Positions 8,010-15,878 of a DNA stretch of 64,000 nt are shown here, piece by piece. The notes beneath the pieces were generated by a model. That model saw nothing but the letters and a program-made list of their open reading frames with translations. It had not been told where the DNA came from and did not search any database. The DNA comes from an uncultured Clostridia bacterium (GTDB lineage: Bacteria; Bacillota; Clostridia; Christensenellales; Borkfalkiaceae), in assembly GCA_934271265.1 (NCBI GenBank), contig CAKQRE010000036.1, positions 1 through 64,000 on the forward strand, in the 5' to 3' direction. The position numbers were made by a program, and so were the translations under genes. Every line of letters begins with the position of its first letter. Positions within the stretch are counted from its first letter, which is position 1.

Positions 8010-8491
8010 TTTTCCTGCGCCTCCGTGTTATGCTCTTCCTTTCCGCCCTCTTCGATCTCCTTTTTCCCTCCGCCGAAGCTGAAAAAATTATGTCCGAGGT
8101 AACTGACCACCATGCAGATCGCCGTAACGACCACCGTATAAAGCCACGCGTACGGAATAAAGGAACTAAAGAGCAGGGTAAGCAGATAATTCGCCGCATA
8201 CTGTGCCAGGCAGACGATCGCAAACCGAACGATTTCCCCGACCGATTTTTTCCGCGAGCGGAAGGTAAAAAACTTATTCCACAGATAGCTGTGGATGCCG
8301 CCGACCACCTGTCCGGAAAGGGTAGCCGCAAACTTGATCGAGCTCGGGATGGAATCCGGCTCAAAAAGGGAATAACCGCACAAAACATAAACGAGATAGG
8401 TGATCCCCACGCCGACGACCGTATTCAGACAGCCGACGAAAAGATACCTCACCCGTTTATCCTTCCACAGTTTCGAGATATATTCTTTCAT
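8006..8491 (-). CDS. GtrA family membrane protein, probably leaderless start
   Basis: The 161-residue protein has four predicted membrane helices (about 15-40, 50-70, 87-110 and 115-138) in the GtrA/DPMS pattern. GtrA proteins are thought to help flip lipid-linked sugars, or to anchor glycosyltransferases, for cell-envelope glycan modification. It heads the operon that continues into prmA, mtaB and the HIT gene. The ATG has no Shine-Dalgarno sequence and lies only 7 nt after a consensus -10 box, so the mRNA probably has no 5' leader or one of 1-2 nt. Confidence 0.85.
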   Translation of the reverse strand: MKEYISKLWKDKRVRYLFVGCLNTVVGVGITYLVYVLCGYSLFEPDSIPSSIKFAATLSGQVVGGIHSYLWNKFFTFRSRKKSVGEIVRFAIVCLAQYAANYLLTLLFSSFIPYAWLYTVVVTAICMVVSYLGHNFFSFGGGKKEIEEGGKEEHNTEAQEK

Positions 8492-8498
8492 GCGTTAA

Positions 8499-8527
8499 AT
8501 TATAAACCAAAAAAGCGGGAATGTCAA
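8499..8527 (-). promoter_or_regulatory. Consensus promoter of the gtrA-prmA-mtaB-HIT operon
   Basis: TTGACA (8522-8527) and TATAAT (8499-8504) on the minus strand are exactly 17 nt apart. The expected start, 7-8 nt after the -10 box, falls on or next to the A of the ATG at 8491. Confidence 0.85.
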
Positions 8528-8559
8528 ACAATAGACCCGTCATTTGCCGCCGAATATTT

Positions 8560-9288
8560 TTACGAGGAAAAAAACGCATTCCGGCAAGCCGGACGCCCGA
8601 CCGATTGTTTCACGGCTTCGAAAATTTCTCGCTGCCCGAGTTCGTTCGGATGGATCCCGTCTTCGCAGATCATCTCTTCGAAACGATTGGTATCGAGAAA
8701 GCGCCTTCTCAGGTCGATCACGGGAACTCGCCTTCCGCAGGCGGTCATAAGGATCTCGTTGTTGAACATTTCCTGATGACGAGAGATCGTATTGTAATCG
8801 CCGCGAAAGAATTTCATCACGGCGTCTTCGTGACCGAAACGACGGACAACGTTCGCAAAATATTTCTTCGAGCTGACGGGAACGATCGTGCACACGTAAA
8901 GCCGCACACCGGCGGCGATAAACCGATCGACGATCTCTCCGAACCGTTCGGCAAACCTGCCGATCTCCGTTTTCGGCTTGTGATCCTCTTCCGGACGGGC
9001 GCATACTTCCGCCCATTCGAAATCGGCGTCGTTCCCGCCGAGTTCGATCACCGCAACGTTATCTTTTGTTTTGTCGATCTCCGCAAGGTATTTTCCCGCA
9101 AGATCCCTTTCCCACACCCGGGAGAGGGATTGCCCGTACATAGATCTGTTCTCGACGGAAACGCCGTAGTATTCGGAAAATAACGTTACGGCGTTCTCCT
9201 TCGTTCTCGTCAATCTGCCTTTTTCCGTAAAAAAGCCCTTTCCGATCGAATCTCCGAATACGGTTATCCTCTTCTCTTTTCCGTTCAT
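8560..9288 (-). CDS. Cytoplasmic SGNH/GDSL hydrolase
   Basis: The 242-residue SGNH-fold esterase or lipase has nucleophile Ser14 in block I (FGDSIGKG), block III with GGND, and block V DGIHPNELG supplying the Asp/His pair. It has no signal peptide, so it probably acts in the cytoplasm on an acylated small molecule or sugar. The ATG at 9288 is chosen because AGGAGG lies 7 nt upstream; an extension of 22 residues in the same frame adds only non-conserved sequence. It is divergent from the XRE regulator gene, with paired ACTCTACCG boxes between them. Confidence 0.85.
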   Translation of the reverse strand: MNGKEKRITVFGDSIGKGFFTEKGRLTRTKENAVTLFSEYYGVSVENRSMYGQSLSRVWERDLAGKYLAEIDKTKDNVAVIELGGNDADFEWAEVCARPEEDHKPKTEIGRFAERFGEIVDRFIAAGVRLYVCTIVPVSSKKYFANVVRRFGHEDAVMKFFRGDYNTISRHQEMFNNEILMTACGRRVPVIDLRRRFLDTNRFEEMICEDGIHPNELGQREIFEAVKQSVGRPACRNAFFSS

Positions 9289-9394
9289 CTCTGCCTCCTT
9301 CCGTTGCTCGAAAATATCTGTTTTCAGTATACCCTGCCCCGGCGAAAAACACAACCTACTTATCTTTTTCCCGACTATACTCTTTCAATTTACG

Positions 9395-9450
9395 ACTCTA
9401 CCGACAGATTCCGCAAAGTAGAGTTCCATTTTTTACTCTACCGTCGGTAG
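9395..9450. promoter_or_regulatory. Candidate operator boxes between divergent genes
   Basis: ACTCTACCG occurs at 9395-9403 and 9435-9443; the second copy continues into the palindrome CTACCGTCGGTAG. An inverted GTAGAGT lies between them at 9418-9424. The cluster sits just upstream of the XRE gene promoter, so autoregulation is plausible. Confidence 0.45.
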
Positions 9451-9477
9451 AATTTGCTTTTTTTTGCGTGTTTTCGA

Positions 9478-9506
9478 TTGATTTTCGGCGGTCAATATGA
9501 TAAAAT
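9478..9506 (+). promoter_or_regulatory. Promoter of the XRE regulator gene
   Basis: TTGATT (9478-9483) and TAAAAT (9501-9506) have a 17-nt spacer. Confidence 0.65.
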
Positions 9507-9573
9507 ATTCTTATTAGACGAAAAGCTCGGAAATATTGCTTTTTGTTTCGTCATGTCGGAAACGGAGGAACAG

Positions 9574-10185
9574 ATGGAAGACCTGAAAGTCATATTTGCT
9601 CAGAACCTGATCGCGCTCAGAAAAATTTCCAGGATATCTCAGGCGGAACTCGCCGAAGCGATCGTTTATTCGGACAAAGCCGTCTCCAAATGGGAACGCG
9701 GCGATTCGATCCCCGACGTTGCGACCATTTTAAAGATCGCAAATTATTTCGGCGTTACGGTCGACTATCTTTTAACCGAGCACGACGATAAGAAGATCGC
9801 AGCCGAACAGTCGACTTACGCAAAAAAAGTCAGGTCGCGCAATCACCTGTTTATTTCCTTTATCACGGTAGCGGCGATCGTCGTGATGTCGCTGATCGCC
9901 TTTGTCTCCCTGCAATCGATATGCCCCACCCCATACAACGCGGTTTTCTGTTTCGTTTATCCTTTGCCCGTGACCGTACTCGTGTGCTTTATTTTCAGCG
10001 CGATCTGGGGAAGGCGTTCGCACATGTTCGTTTTCATGTCACTGTTTTTGTGGCTTACGATCCTTGTGATTTTTCTTATCCTCACCCGCTATGCGAAATG
10101 TTCTCCCCTTGTATTCCTGATCGGTCTGCCTGCCGAATTGATCACCATGCTTTCTTTCAAAATAATCCGTTTGAAAAAGCATTGA
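9574..10185 (+). CDS. XRE-family regulator with C-terminal membrane helices
   Basis: Of the 203 residues, about 5-62 are a helix-turn-helix of the HTH_3/XRE class (ISQAELAEAIVYSDKAVSKW, then IPDVATILKIANYFGVTVDYLL). The C-terminal half has about four hydrophobic helices (from about 92, 118, 143 and 165), so this is a membrane-tethered DNA-binding protein. Similar proteins in Firmicutes sense envelope stress or toxic compounds, but the ligand here is unknown. The ATG at 9574 is preceded by GGAGG; upstream ATG codons in the frame lack such a site. A MATE pump gene ends convergently on the other strand. Confidence 0.85.
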   Translation: MEDLKVIFAQNLIALRKISRISQAELAEAIVYSDKAVSKWERGDSIPDVATILKIANYFGVTVDYLLTEHDDKKIAAEQSTYAKKVRSRNHLFISFITVAAIVVMSLIAFVSLQSICPTPYNAVFCFVYPLPVTVLVCFIFSAIWGRRSHMFVFMSLFLWLTILVIFLILTRYAKCSPLVFLIGLPAELITMLSFKIIRLKKH

Positions 10186-10208
10186 ATCCTCCCGGAACAA
10201 ACAAAAAT

Positions 10209-10236
10209 GCCGCTCCGTTAACGAAGCGGCTTTTTT
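10209..10236. terminator. Bidirectional terminator between XRE and MATE genes
   Basis: GCCGCT and AGCGGC flank CCGTTAACGA, with T6 on the plus side and an A-run giving T5 on the minus side. It serves the convergent genes ending at 10185 and 10251. Confidence 0.85.
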
Positions 10237-10250
10237 ATGCCGTAAATTTC

Positions 10251-11612
10251 TTAACAAAGTTCGGATAACGCCCGGGTGTACGCCCGTTTCATCATGAAAC
10301 AACCGATCAGAAAAGACAAACCCTCCGCAATCGGAAACGCCGCCCAGATAAACGCGCCGGCACCTGTTTTCACAAAAAGAAACAGAAGCGGAAGATCAAA
10401 CCCGATCAGTCTCAGGAATGACAGAATCAGGGACATCATACCCCTCCCGAGCGCCTGAAAAATCCCCTGAAACGAAACGTTTGCACCGATGAAGAGATAT
10501 CCGAGAGAAATCACGCGAAGCGCCTGCACGCAGAGATTTTTCGTATCCTCGTTCGTCCGGAAGATCCCTGCAAGAGGGGAGGCGAAAATTTCAAATCCGA
10601 TCATGCAGACAGCCATCACCACGACCGTATCGATAAACCCGTAAAGCATCGCCTGTTTCAGTCGGACGGGGTCGCGCATGCCGTAGTTATATCCGACGAT
10701 CGGAATCTGCGCATTATTCAGCCCGAATGCGGCAAACAAAGCAAACTGCTGTATTTTATAATAGATCCCGTACGCGGTGACGGCGTCTGCCGAACGAAGA
10801 TGAAGCACGAGGTTCACGCCGTACGTCATGAAAGACATCAGCGCCTGCATGACGATCGCCGGGATCCCAACGCGATAAATTTCCGAAATGATCTTCTTTT
10901 TCGGCAAAAGATAACGCGGCGAACCGTCGATTTCTTTATTCGAGAAATAGTGAAACGCCATTCCGACGATCAGCGAGACCCACTGCCCGATCACCGTTGC
11001 CCAGGCTGCGCCGTCTACGCCGAGTGCGGGGCAACCGAGATACCCGAAAATCATGATCGGGTCGAGTACGATATTCGTCGCCGCCCCCGCCACGAGAGCG
11101 ATCGTTGCGGCGATCGTTTTTCCCGTACCCTGAAGAAGTTTTTCGATGATCATGTAGAGAACGGAACCGAACGAAAGGACGGAACAGATCCGCAGATAAT
11201 TCGTTCCCGCGGCGATCACTTCTTCGTCGCTCGTCTGCGATCGGAAATAAAGATCGATGCCGAACAAGCCGAAAAGAAGAAACACAACGTAAACGCACAC
11301 GCCGAGAAAGAGCGCGTTTCCGGCAATGAGCGAGGCTTTCTTTTTGTCTCCCTCTCCGAGACTTCGGGAAAGCAGCGCGTTCACCCCGACGCCCGTTCCC
11401 ACGCCGACGGCGATCATCAGCATTTGCACTGGAAAAGCGAGGGTAAGCGCATTCATCGCAACGTCTCCCTGCCCCGGGATCCGGCATACGAAATAGCTGT
11501 CCACGATGTTGTAAAGCGCTTGCAGGATCATAGAAAGGATCAACGGCAAGCCCATCGTGAGGGTCAGTTTTCCTACGGGCATAACACCCATTTTGTTTGC
11601 TTTTTGTTCCAT
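10251..11612 (-). CDS. MATE family efflux transporter
   Basis: The 453-residue multidrug and toxin extrusion protein has 12 predicted membrane helices in two homologous halves; the first half begins GKLTLTMGLPLILSMILQALYNIVDSYFV, typical of the NorM/DinF-like Firmicutes group. Such pumps export cationic compounds in exchange for Na+ or H+. The start at 11612 is set by GGAGG 4-5 nt upstream; an 18-residue extension lacks conserved sequence. A second MATE protein is encoded at 21154-22557. The divergent cargo cannot be deduced. Confidence 0.9.
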   Translation of the reverse strand: MEQKANKMGVMPVGKLTLTMGLPLILSMILQALYNIVDSYFVCRIPGQGDVAMNALTLAFPVQMLMIAVGVGTGVGVNALLSRSLGEGDKKKASLIAGNALFLGVCVYVVFLLFGLFGIDLYFRSQTSDEEVIAAGTNYLRICSVLSFGSVLYMIIEKLLQGTGKTIAATIALVAGAATNIVLDPIMIFGYLGCPALGVDGAAWATVIGQWVSLIVGMAFHYFSNKEIDGSPRYLLPKKKIISEIYRVGIPAIVMQALMSFMTYGVNLVLHLRSADAVTAYGIYYKIQQFALFAAFGLNNAQIPIVGYNYGMRDPVRLKQAMLYGFIDTVVVMAVCMIGFEIFASPLAGIFRTNEDTKNLCVQALRVISLGYLFIGANVSFQGIFQALGRGMMSLILSFLRLIGFDLPLLFLFVKTGAGAFIWAAFPIAEGLSFLIGCFMMKRAYTRALSELC

Positions 11613-11644
11613 GTTACCTCCGGATTTTCCGCCCGGTCGGAGAC

Positions 11645-11690
11645 AAGAAAAGGCTTTCAGACGCAAAATCCGGATTTACGCCTGAAAGCC
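11645..11690 (-). terminator. Terminator of the amino-acid ABC operon
   Basis: GGCTTTCAG-G-CG pairs with CG-T-CTGAAAGCC on the minus strand, followed by TTTTCTTGT. It lies after yerC, the last gene of the operon, and before the MATE gene. Confidence 0.8.
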
Positions 11691-11783
11691 ACTCGATTTT
11701 TATCTCAGTCTTTTCCGCCCGAACCGGGCGGTTATTATGCAGATATTATAGCACGATTTTTCGAAAAAAGTAAGCGTTTTCGT

Positions 11784-12107
11784 TCACTTTTTTTTCGTTT
11801 TCGAAAAATTTTTTTTCCCGCTCTCTCTCGCGAGCACGGCGCGATACCCTTCGCCGTATTGCAGGCATTTCGACACGCGTGACAGCGTTGCGGAGGAAAT
11901 ATCCGTTTCCCCGATGATCTGCTCGTACGTTTTCCCTTCGCCGAGCAGTTTCGCCGCGCGCAGTCTCTGCGCCATCGCTTCGATCTCTTTCAGCGTGCAG
12001 AGATCTTCGAAAAAAGCGTAACATTCTTCCAAAGAAGAAAGACCGAGGATCGTTTCGAACAATTCGTCGTTCAACGTGTTTTTCAATTTATCTTCCATAT
12101 TTCTCAC
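11784..12107 (-). CDS. yerC: YerC/YecD family TrpR-related DNA-binding protein
   Basis: The 107-residue all-helical protein has a TrpR-like fold: LCTLKEIEAMAQRLRAAKLL followed by the helix-turn-helix TYEQIIGETDISSATLSRVSKCLQYG (about 60-85). It matches the YerC/YecD family seen next to transporters or metabolic genes in Firmicutes. The start is either the GTG at 12107, whose GTGA overlaps the stop of the ABC ATPase gene, or an ATG three codons later. As last gene of the ABC operon it could repress its own promoter, where GCTAAAG-type boxes cluster. Confidence 0.85.
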   Translation of the reverse strand: MRNMEDKLKNTLNDELFETILGLSSLEECYAFFEDLCTLKEIEAMAQRLRAAKLLGEGKTYEQIIGETDISSATLSRVSKCLQYGEGYRAVLARESGKKNFSKTKKK

Positions 12108-12901
12108 CCGAGCAACGACTCTTTATAGTTTTTCAGAAAGAGTCTCGTCGCTTCCCTTTTCGGCTCGTCGAAAATCTCCTGCGGGGTGCCGTATTCTTCC
12201 ACCGCACCGTCGTGCAGAAACAGTACGTGATCGGAAACCCTCCTGCAAAACTCCATTTCGTGAGACACGATGATCATCGTCATTTCACTTCCGCGCAGTT
12301 CCCCGATCACCTTGAGGACCTCGCCCGTGAGTTCGGGGTCGAGAGCGGAGGTCGGCTCGTCGAAACAGAGGATCTTCGGCGATAATGCCAACGCCCTCGC
12401 GATCGCCACGCGCTGTTGCTGTCCGCCGGAAAGTTCGGCGGGATATCTGTCCTTTTTCTGAAACAGCCCGACGCGGCTCAGGATCGCCTCGGCGTCCGAT
12501 TCGATTTTCTTCAGCTCTTCGCGATATGCAGACTTCCCCGTCTTCTCCTTTTTTGATTTCTCTTTCGCCCGCAGCCCGGGCGCAAGCATCACGTTCTGCT
12601 TTACGGTATATTGCGGGAAAAGATTGAAATTCTGAAATACCAACCCGAGATTCAGGCGTTTGTCGCGCACGTCTTTCCCGTTTTCGTTTCCTGCGTCGAA
12701 CAGCACCTCCCCGTCCAGCGTGATCTTCCCTTCGTCCGCCCGCTCCAGAAAGTCGATACAACGAAGAAGCGTTGTTTTCCCGCTCCCGGAAGATCCGATC
12801 ACGGACAGCACTTCCCCTTTCTCCATCGTAAACCCGACGCCTTTCAGAACTTCCGTTTTATCGAACGACTTTTTTATATTTTCCACTTCGAAATAAGCCA
12901 T
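12104..12901 (-). CDS. Polar amino-acid ABC transporter ATPase
   Basis: The 265-residue GlnQ/HisP-type ATPase has Walker A GSSGSGKTT, Q-loop LVFQNFNLFPQ, signature LSGGQQQR, Walker B ILCFDEPTSALD and switch His in IVSHEMEF. An insert (about 102-125, rich in Lys/Glu) after the Q-loop is slightly longer than usual. It powers the permease encoded just upstream, whose stop is one base before this start (12901). The start was placed at MAYFEVENIKKSF to fit the family; an upstream extension is inside the permease gene. Confidence 0.93.
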   Translation of the reverse strand: MAYFEVENIKKSFDKTEVLKGVGFTMEKGEVLSVIGSSGSGKTTLLRCIDFLERADEGKITLDGEVLFDAGNENGKDVRDKRLNLGLVFQNFNLFPQYTVKQNVMLAPGLRAKEKSKKEKTGKSAYREELKKIESDAEAILSRVGLFQKKDRYPAELSGGQQQRVAIARALALSPKILCFDEPTSALDPELTGEVLKVIGELRGSEMTMIIVSHEMEFCRRVSDHVLFLHDGAVEEYGTPQEIFDEPKREATRLFLKNYKESLLG

Positions 12902-12902
12902 G

Positions 12903-13547
12903 TCACACCTTGATATACGCAAGTTTTTTTTCGATGAAATGAAAGATCATCGTGAGAATGCCGACAAACGCAAGATAAAACACACCCGTGTAGAAAAGAG
13001 GCCATATCAGCCCTTTCGCCGAAAAATCCTGCGCTACTTTCAGTATTTCCGCCACCATGATCACGCGGGCAAGCGACGTGTCTTTTACCAGGGTGATGAT
13101 CTCGTTGCTCATCGGCGGAACGATCCTTCTGATCACCTGCAATAATATGATCCGGAAGAAGATCTGCCCTTTCGTCATGCCGAGCACAAGCCCGGCTTCG
13201 TATTGCCCTTTGTTCACGCTTTCGATCCCGCCGCGGTAGATCTCCGCAAAATAGCAGGCGTAATTGATAATGAACGCGATAAGCACCGCAACCATGCGAG
13301 GAAGGATCCCCCACCCGAACATCAGAGCGGGTCCGTAATACACCACGATCACCTGAAGCATGAGCGGCGTTCCGCGGATGATCCATATGATAGTTTTGAT
13401 CACGGCGCGCAACAACTTAAAACGGCACGTCGCGCCGAGAGCGACCAAAAGTCCCAGCGGGAGCGCCGAGACCAATGTGATCGCAAATATTTCGCAAGTC
13501 TTTACGAAACCTTCGAAAAGTTTCAGAGTAACGTTTAAAAAATCCAT
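12903..13547 (-). CDS. Polar amino-acid ABC transporter permease
   Basis: The 214-residue HisM/GlnP-type permease has five predicted membrane helices and the conserved cytoplasmic loop EAGLVLGMTKGQIFFRIILLQVIRR that contacts the ATPase. There is only one permease gene, so the transporter likely uses a homodimer. SD AAAGGA precedes the ATG. It lies between the binding-protein gene (36 nt away) and the ATPase gene. Confidence 0.93.
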   Translation of the reverse strand: MDFLNVTLKLFEGFVKTCEIFAITLVSALPLGLLVALGATCRFKLLRAVIKTIIWIIRGTPLMLQVIVVYYGPALMFGWGILPRMVAVLIAFIINYACYFAEIYRGGIESVNKGQYEAGLVLGMTKGQIFFRIILLQVIRRIVPPMSNEIITLVKDTSLARVIMVAEILKVAQDFSAKGLIWPLFYTGVFYLAFVGILTMIFHFIEKKLAYIKV

Positions 13548-13583
13548 ATTTTCCTTTTATCCGAGGCGGATTTTCGGATCCGC

Positions 13584-14348
13584 TCAGGCAAAGTATTTTT
13601 TCTTGAGCGCGTCGAACTTACCGTTTGCTTTCAGGCTTGCGATCGCTTCGTTCACCTTTACGCAAAGTTCGGTATCGTTTTTGCGGAAGCCGATCCCGAA
13701 CAATTCCGACTCGAAACCTACGTCTACAAAAGTCAGATCGGTATAGGAAGTGCCTTCGCCCGTTAAAACCTGCGCCATCGCAAGGTCGATCACGGCGATC
13801 TTGTCCGCCAAGGTTTTCACATCGAGCAGGGTATTTCTCTGCGCGTCCGTCGTCATAAGGGTCACCCCTTCGATCTCCTTCGCGACAGCCTCGCCCGCGG
13901 AACCGCTTTCGACAAGTACCTCTTTCGCCTTTTTCAGATCGTCCTTCGTTTTGTATTTTTCCTTTTCTCCCTTCTGACAGACGACGACCTGTTTGTTTTC
14001 CATATAAGGATCGGATATCGCCATGGCTTCTTTCAGCTCGTCCGTGATCGTCATGCCGTTCCATACCATGTCGACTTCGCCGGAATTCAGGGCAAAGATC
14101 TTATTATCCCAGTTGATCTCTTTAAACTCGATTTTTTTGCCGAGAACTTTTCCCGTTTCTTCCGCAAGTTCGGTATCGAACCCGATCAGCTTTCCGCTAT
14201 CGTCGAAATAATTCATCGGCGCATAAATGGTATAGCCGACCACAAGCGTATCTTTTTCGAGTGTGGGTCCGTTTTTTTTGCAACCGCCGAACATAGCCGA
14301 ACAAATCATAACGCATGCCGCGACTGCCGCGGCGAATCCTTTTTTCAT
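13584..14348 (-). CDS. Amino-acid ABC transporter binding lipoprotein (family 3)
   Basis: The 254-residue precursor has a lipoprotein signal (MKKGFAAAVAACVMICSAMF then GGC-K, lipid-modified Cys about residue 23). The mature part has the SBP_bac_3 hallmarks: VGYTIYAPMNYFDDSGKLIGFD, FALNSGEVDMVWNGMTIT and LVESGSAGEAVAKE. It captures a polar amino acid or small peptide-like compound outside the membrane; the sequence does not identify which. The start at 14348 has AAAGGAGAG upstream; a nine-codon extension is rejected because it precedes the charged n-region. It is the first gene of the four-gene operon. Confidence 0.93.
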   Translation of the reverse strand: MKKGFAAAVAACVMICSAMFGGCKKNGPTLEKDTLVVGYTIYAPMNYFDDSGKLIGFDTELAEETGKVLGKKIEFKEINWDNKIFALNSGEVDMVWNGMTITDELKEAMAISDPYMENKQVVVCQKGEKEKYKTKDDLKKAKEVLVESGSAGEAVAKEIEGVTLMTTDAQRNTLLDVKTLADKIAVIDLAMAQVLTGEGTSYTDLTFVDVGFESELFGIGFRKNDTELCVKVNEAIASLKANGKFDALKKKYFA

Positions 14349-14416
14349 ATTCTCTCTCCTTTTGCCTGCCGCCACGGCGTTCGGGCGGACGGTGACGCGC
14401 AGATTTTTATGTTTAC

Positions 14417-14430
14417 TTTAGCGCGCTAAA
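14417..14430. promoter_or_regulatory. 14-bp palindromic operator candidate
   Basis: TTTAGCGCGCTAAA is a perfect palindrome about 17 nt downstream of the -10 box of the ABC operon. Another GCTAAAG (minus strand) lies in the promoter spacer, also as an inverted pair with CGCTTTA over the -35 region. The operon's YerC protein is the obvious candidate ligand. Confidence 0.5.
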
Positions 14431-14446
14431 TTAATAAAGTGTCTGT

Positions 14447-14475
14447 ATTATAACATAACGCTTTAGCGATGTAAA
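14447..14475 (-). promoter_or_regulatory. Promoter of the amino-acid ABC operon
   Basis: TTTACA (14470-14475), a 17-nt spacer and TATAAT (14447-14452) on the minus strand. Confidence 0.8.
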
Positions 14476-14556
14476 GCGTTTGAAGGGGGTATTATGAAAA
14501 AAAACGTAAAATTTTTTTCTCGCTTTCAAAGAACGCGTCGGACGCCGTTACGTTTT

Positions 14557-14590
14557 GAAAAGGGATCTCCGGCGACGTGCCGAAGATCCC
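14557..14590 (-). terminator. Terminator after mazF
   Basis: GGGATCT and AGATCCC pair around an inner CGGC/GCCG helix and are followed by TTTT on the minus strand, immediately after the mazF stop. Confidence 0.75.
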
Positions 14591-14592
14591 TT

Positions 14593-14946
14593 TTATACGC
14601 TTTTCGCGGCAAACCCGAGGCTGATCAGCAACGCGCGGTTCACACGGTTCATCGTTCCTGCCGGCAGTTCCCCGATCCGTTCTTTCAATCTGCGTTTGTC
14701 AAGCGTTCTGATTTGCTCGAGCAATACGACGGAATCTTTCGTAAGACCGTAATCCACCGCGCTCAATTCGATATGCGTGGGAAGTTTTGCCTTGTTGATC
14801 TTGCTTGTGACCGCCGCAGCGATGATCGTCGGGCTGTATTTGTTCCCGATATCGTTCTGGACTACCAGAACCGGACGGATGCCGCCCTGTTCGCTCCCGA
14901 CGACGGGACTTAAATCCGCATAATACAATTCTCCTCTTCTGATCAT
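14593..14946 (-). CDS. MazF/EndoA-type endoribonuclease toxin without adjacent antitoxin
   Basis: The 117-residue PemK/MazF protein starts MIRRGELYYADLSPVVGSEQ and continues GGIRPVLVVQND, with the catalytic Arg in the RPVLV segment and Thr in the AAAVTSK segment, as in Bacillus EndoA, which cleaves mRNA at U-rich pentamers. AAGGAG precedes the ATG. EndoA genes usually follow an EndoAI antitoxin gene; here I find no plausible ribbon-helix-helix gene in the 250 nt upstream. The protein could be chromosomal with a distant antitoxin. Confidence 0.9.
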   Translation of the reverse strand: MIRRGELYYADLSPVVGSEQGGIRPVLVVQNDIGNKYSPTIIAAAVTSKINKAKLPTHIELSAVDYGLTKDSVVLLEQIRTLDKRRLKERIGELPAGTMNRVNRALLISLGFAAKSV

Positions 14947-15134
14947 GATCGACGACTCCTTCGCGGGAAAACCGTAACGCTTTCCCGCAGCCCCGACCGA
15001 AAACGATTCTCCGACGACCCGTCGGACGAAAGCCTTTCGGCTTACTGTATCATATGTAAACGATACCGGAAGGGGTTCGCTATTATTCTCGACCGGAAGA
15101 AGCTTTTTTATACGTCCTATCCTTCATCGTATCA

Positions 15135-15162
15135 TAAAAGGGTGCGATTTTTATCGCCCCCT
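15135..15162 (-). terminator. Terminator of the NMT1-type ABC operon
   Basis: GGG-GG-CGAT and ATCG-CA-CCC (minus strand) form a hairpin followed by TTTTATGA, 33 nt after the ATPase gene stop. The remaining 14947-15134 shows no gene. Confidence 0.65.
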
Positions 15163-15194
15163 TCGTGATCCCGTCATTGTGCCGGTATTATATA

Positions 15195-15878
15195 TTAAGA
15201 AAGAACGGCAAGCAGATCGCGGCGGATCGCATTGCACCGATCGTCCGTTACGTCTCTCCTTTCCTTTGCGGAAAGGATCTCCGCCGAGTAAGCGATTTCT
15301 CCCCGTCCGAGCACGATCACGTCGTCCGAAAAAGCGAGAGCTTCTTCGATATCGTGCGTGACGAAAACAACCGTCTTAGGAAATTTTTCGTTCAGACCGA
15401 AAAAAACTTTTTTCAATCTGTTCTTCAGCCCCGCATCGAGAGAGCCGAACGGCTCGTCCATCAGAAGAACTTTTTTCGGCGAGAGAAACGCCCGGGCAAG
15501 AGAAACTCTTTTCTTCTGTCCTCCCGAAAGGGTCGAAGGAAGCCTTGCGGCCTCTTCCGTCAGCTCGACGGCGCGAAGGATCTCCGCGATCATTTCCTTT
15601 CCCGTGTTTTTCTCCGCCGTAAAAAGCAGATTGTCGTAAACGGTAAGATGAGGGATCAAACGATCTTCCTGAAACACGTAAGCCACCCCTTCTTCTGCGC
15701 CGTGAATCTCTCCTTCATAATCGTTCAGTCCCGCAATGCAACGCAAAAGAGTTGTTTTCCCAACGCCGGATCCGCCGAGAAGAGCTGTAATTCTGTTCTC
15801 CCGAAAGGTGACGGAAAGTCGGTCAAAAACAGTTTTACCCCCGAATTTCTTTGTTAATCCGCTTACTGCGAGATCCAT
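15195..15878 (-). CDS. ABC transporter ATPase (nitrate/sulfonate/NMT1 type)
   Basis: The 227-residue ATPase of the SsuB/TauB/ThiZ-like group has Walker A GGSGVGKTT, Q-loop YVFQEDRLIPH, signature LSGGQKKR, Walker B LLMDEPFGSLD and switch His in VTHDIEEAL. The start lies 44 bp inside the permease gene, a translational-coupling arrangement. It is the last gene of the operon led by the TM1266-type regulator, with which it presumably shares control. Confidence 0.92.
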   Translation of the reverse strand: MDLAVSGLTKKFGGKTVFDRLSVTFRENRITALLGGSGVGKTTLLRCIAGLNDYEGEIHGAEEGVAYVFQEDRLIPHLTVYDNLLFTAEKNTGKEMIAEILRAVELTEEAARLPSTLSGGQKKRVSLARAFLSPKKVLLMDEPFGSLDAGLKNRLKKVFFGLNEKFPKTVVFVTHDIEEALAFSDDVIVLGRGEIAYSAEILSAKERRDVTDDRCNAIRRDLLAVLS

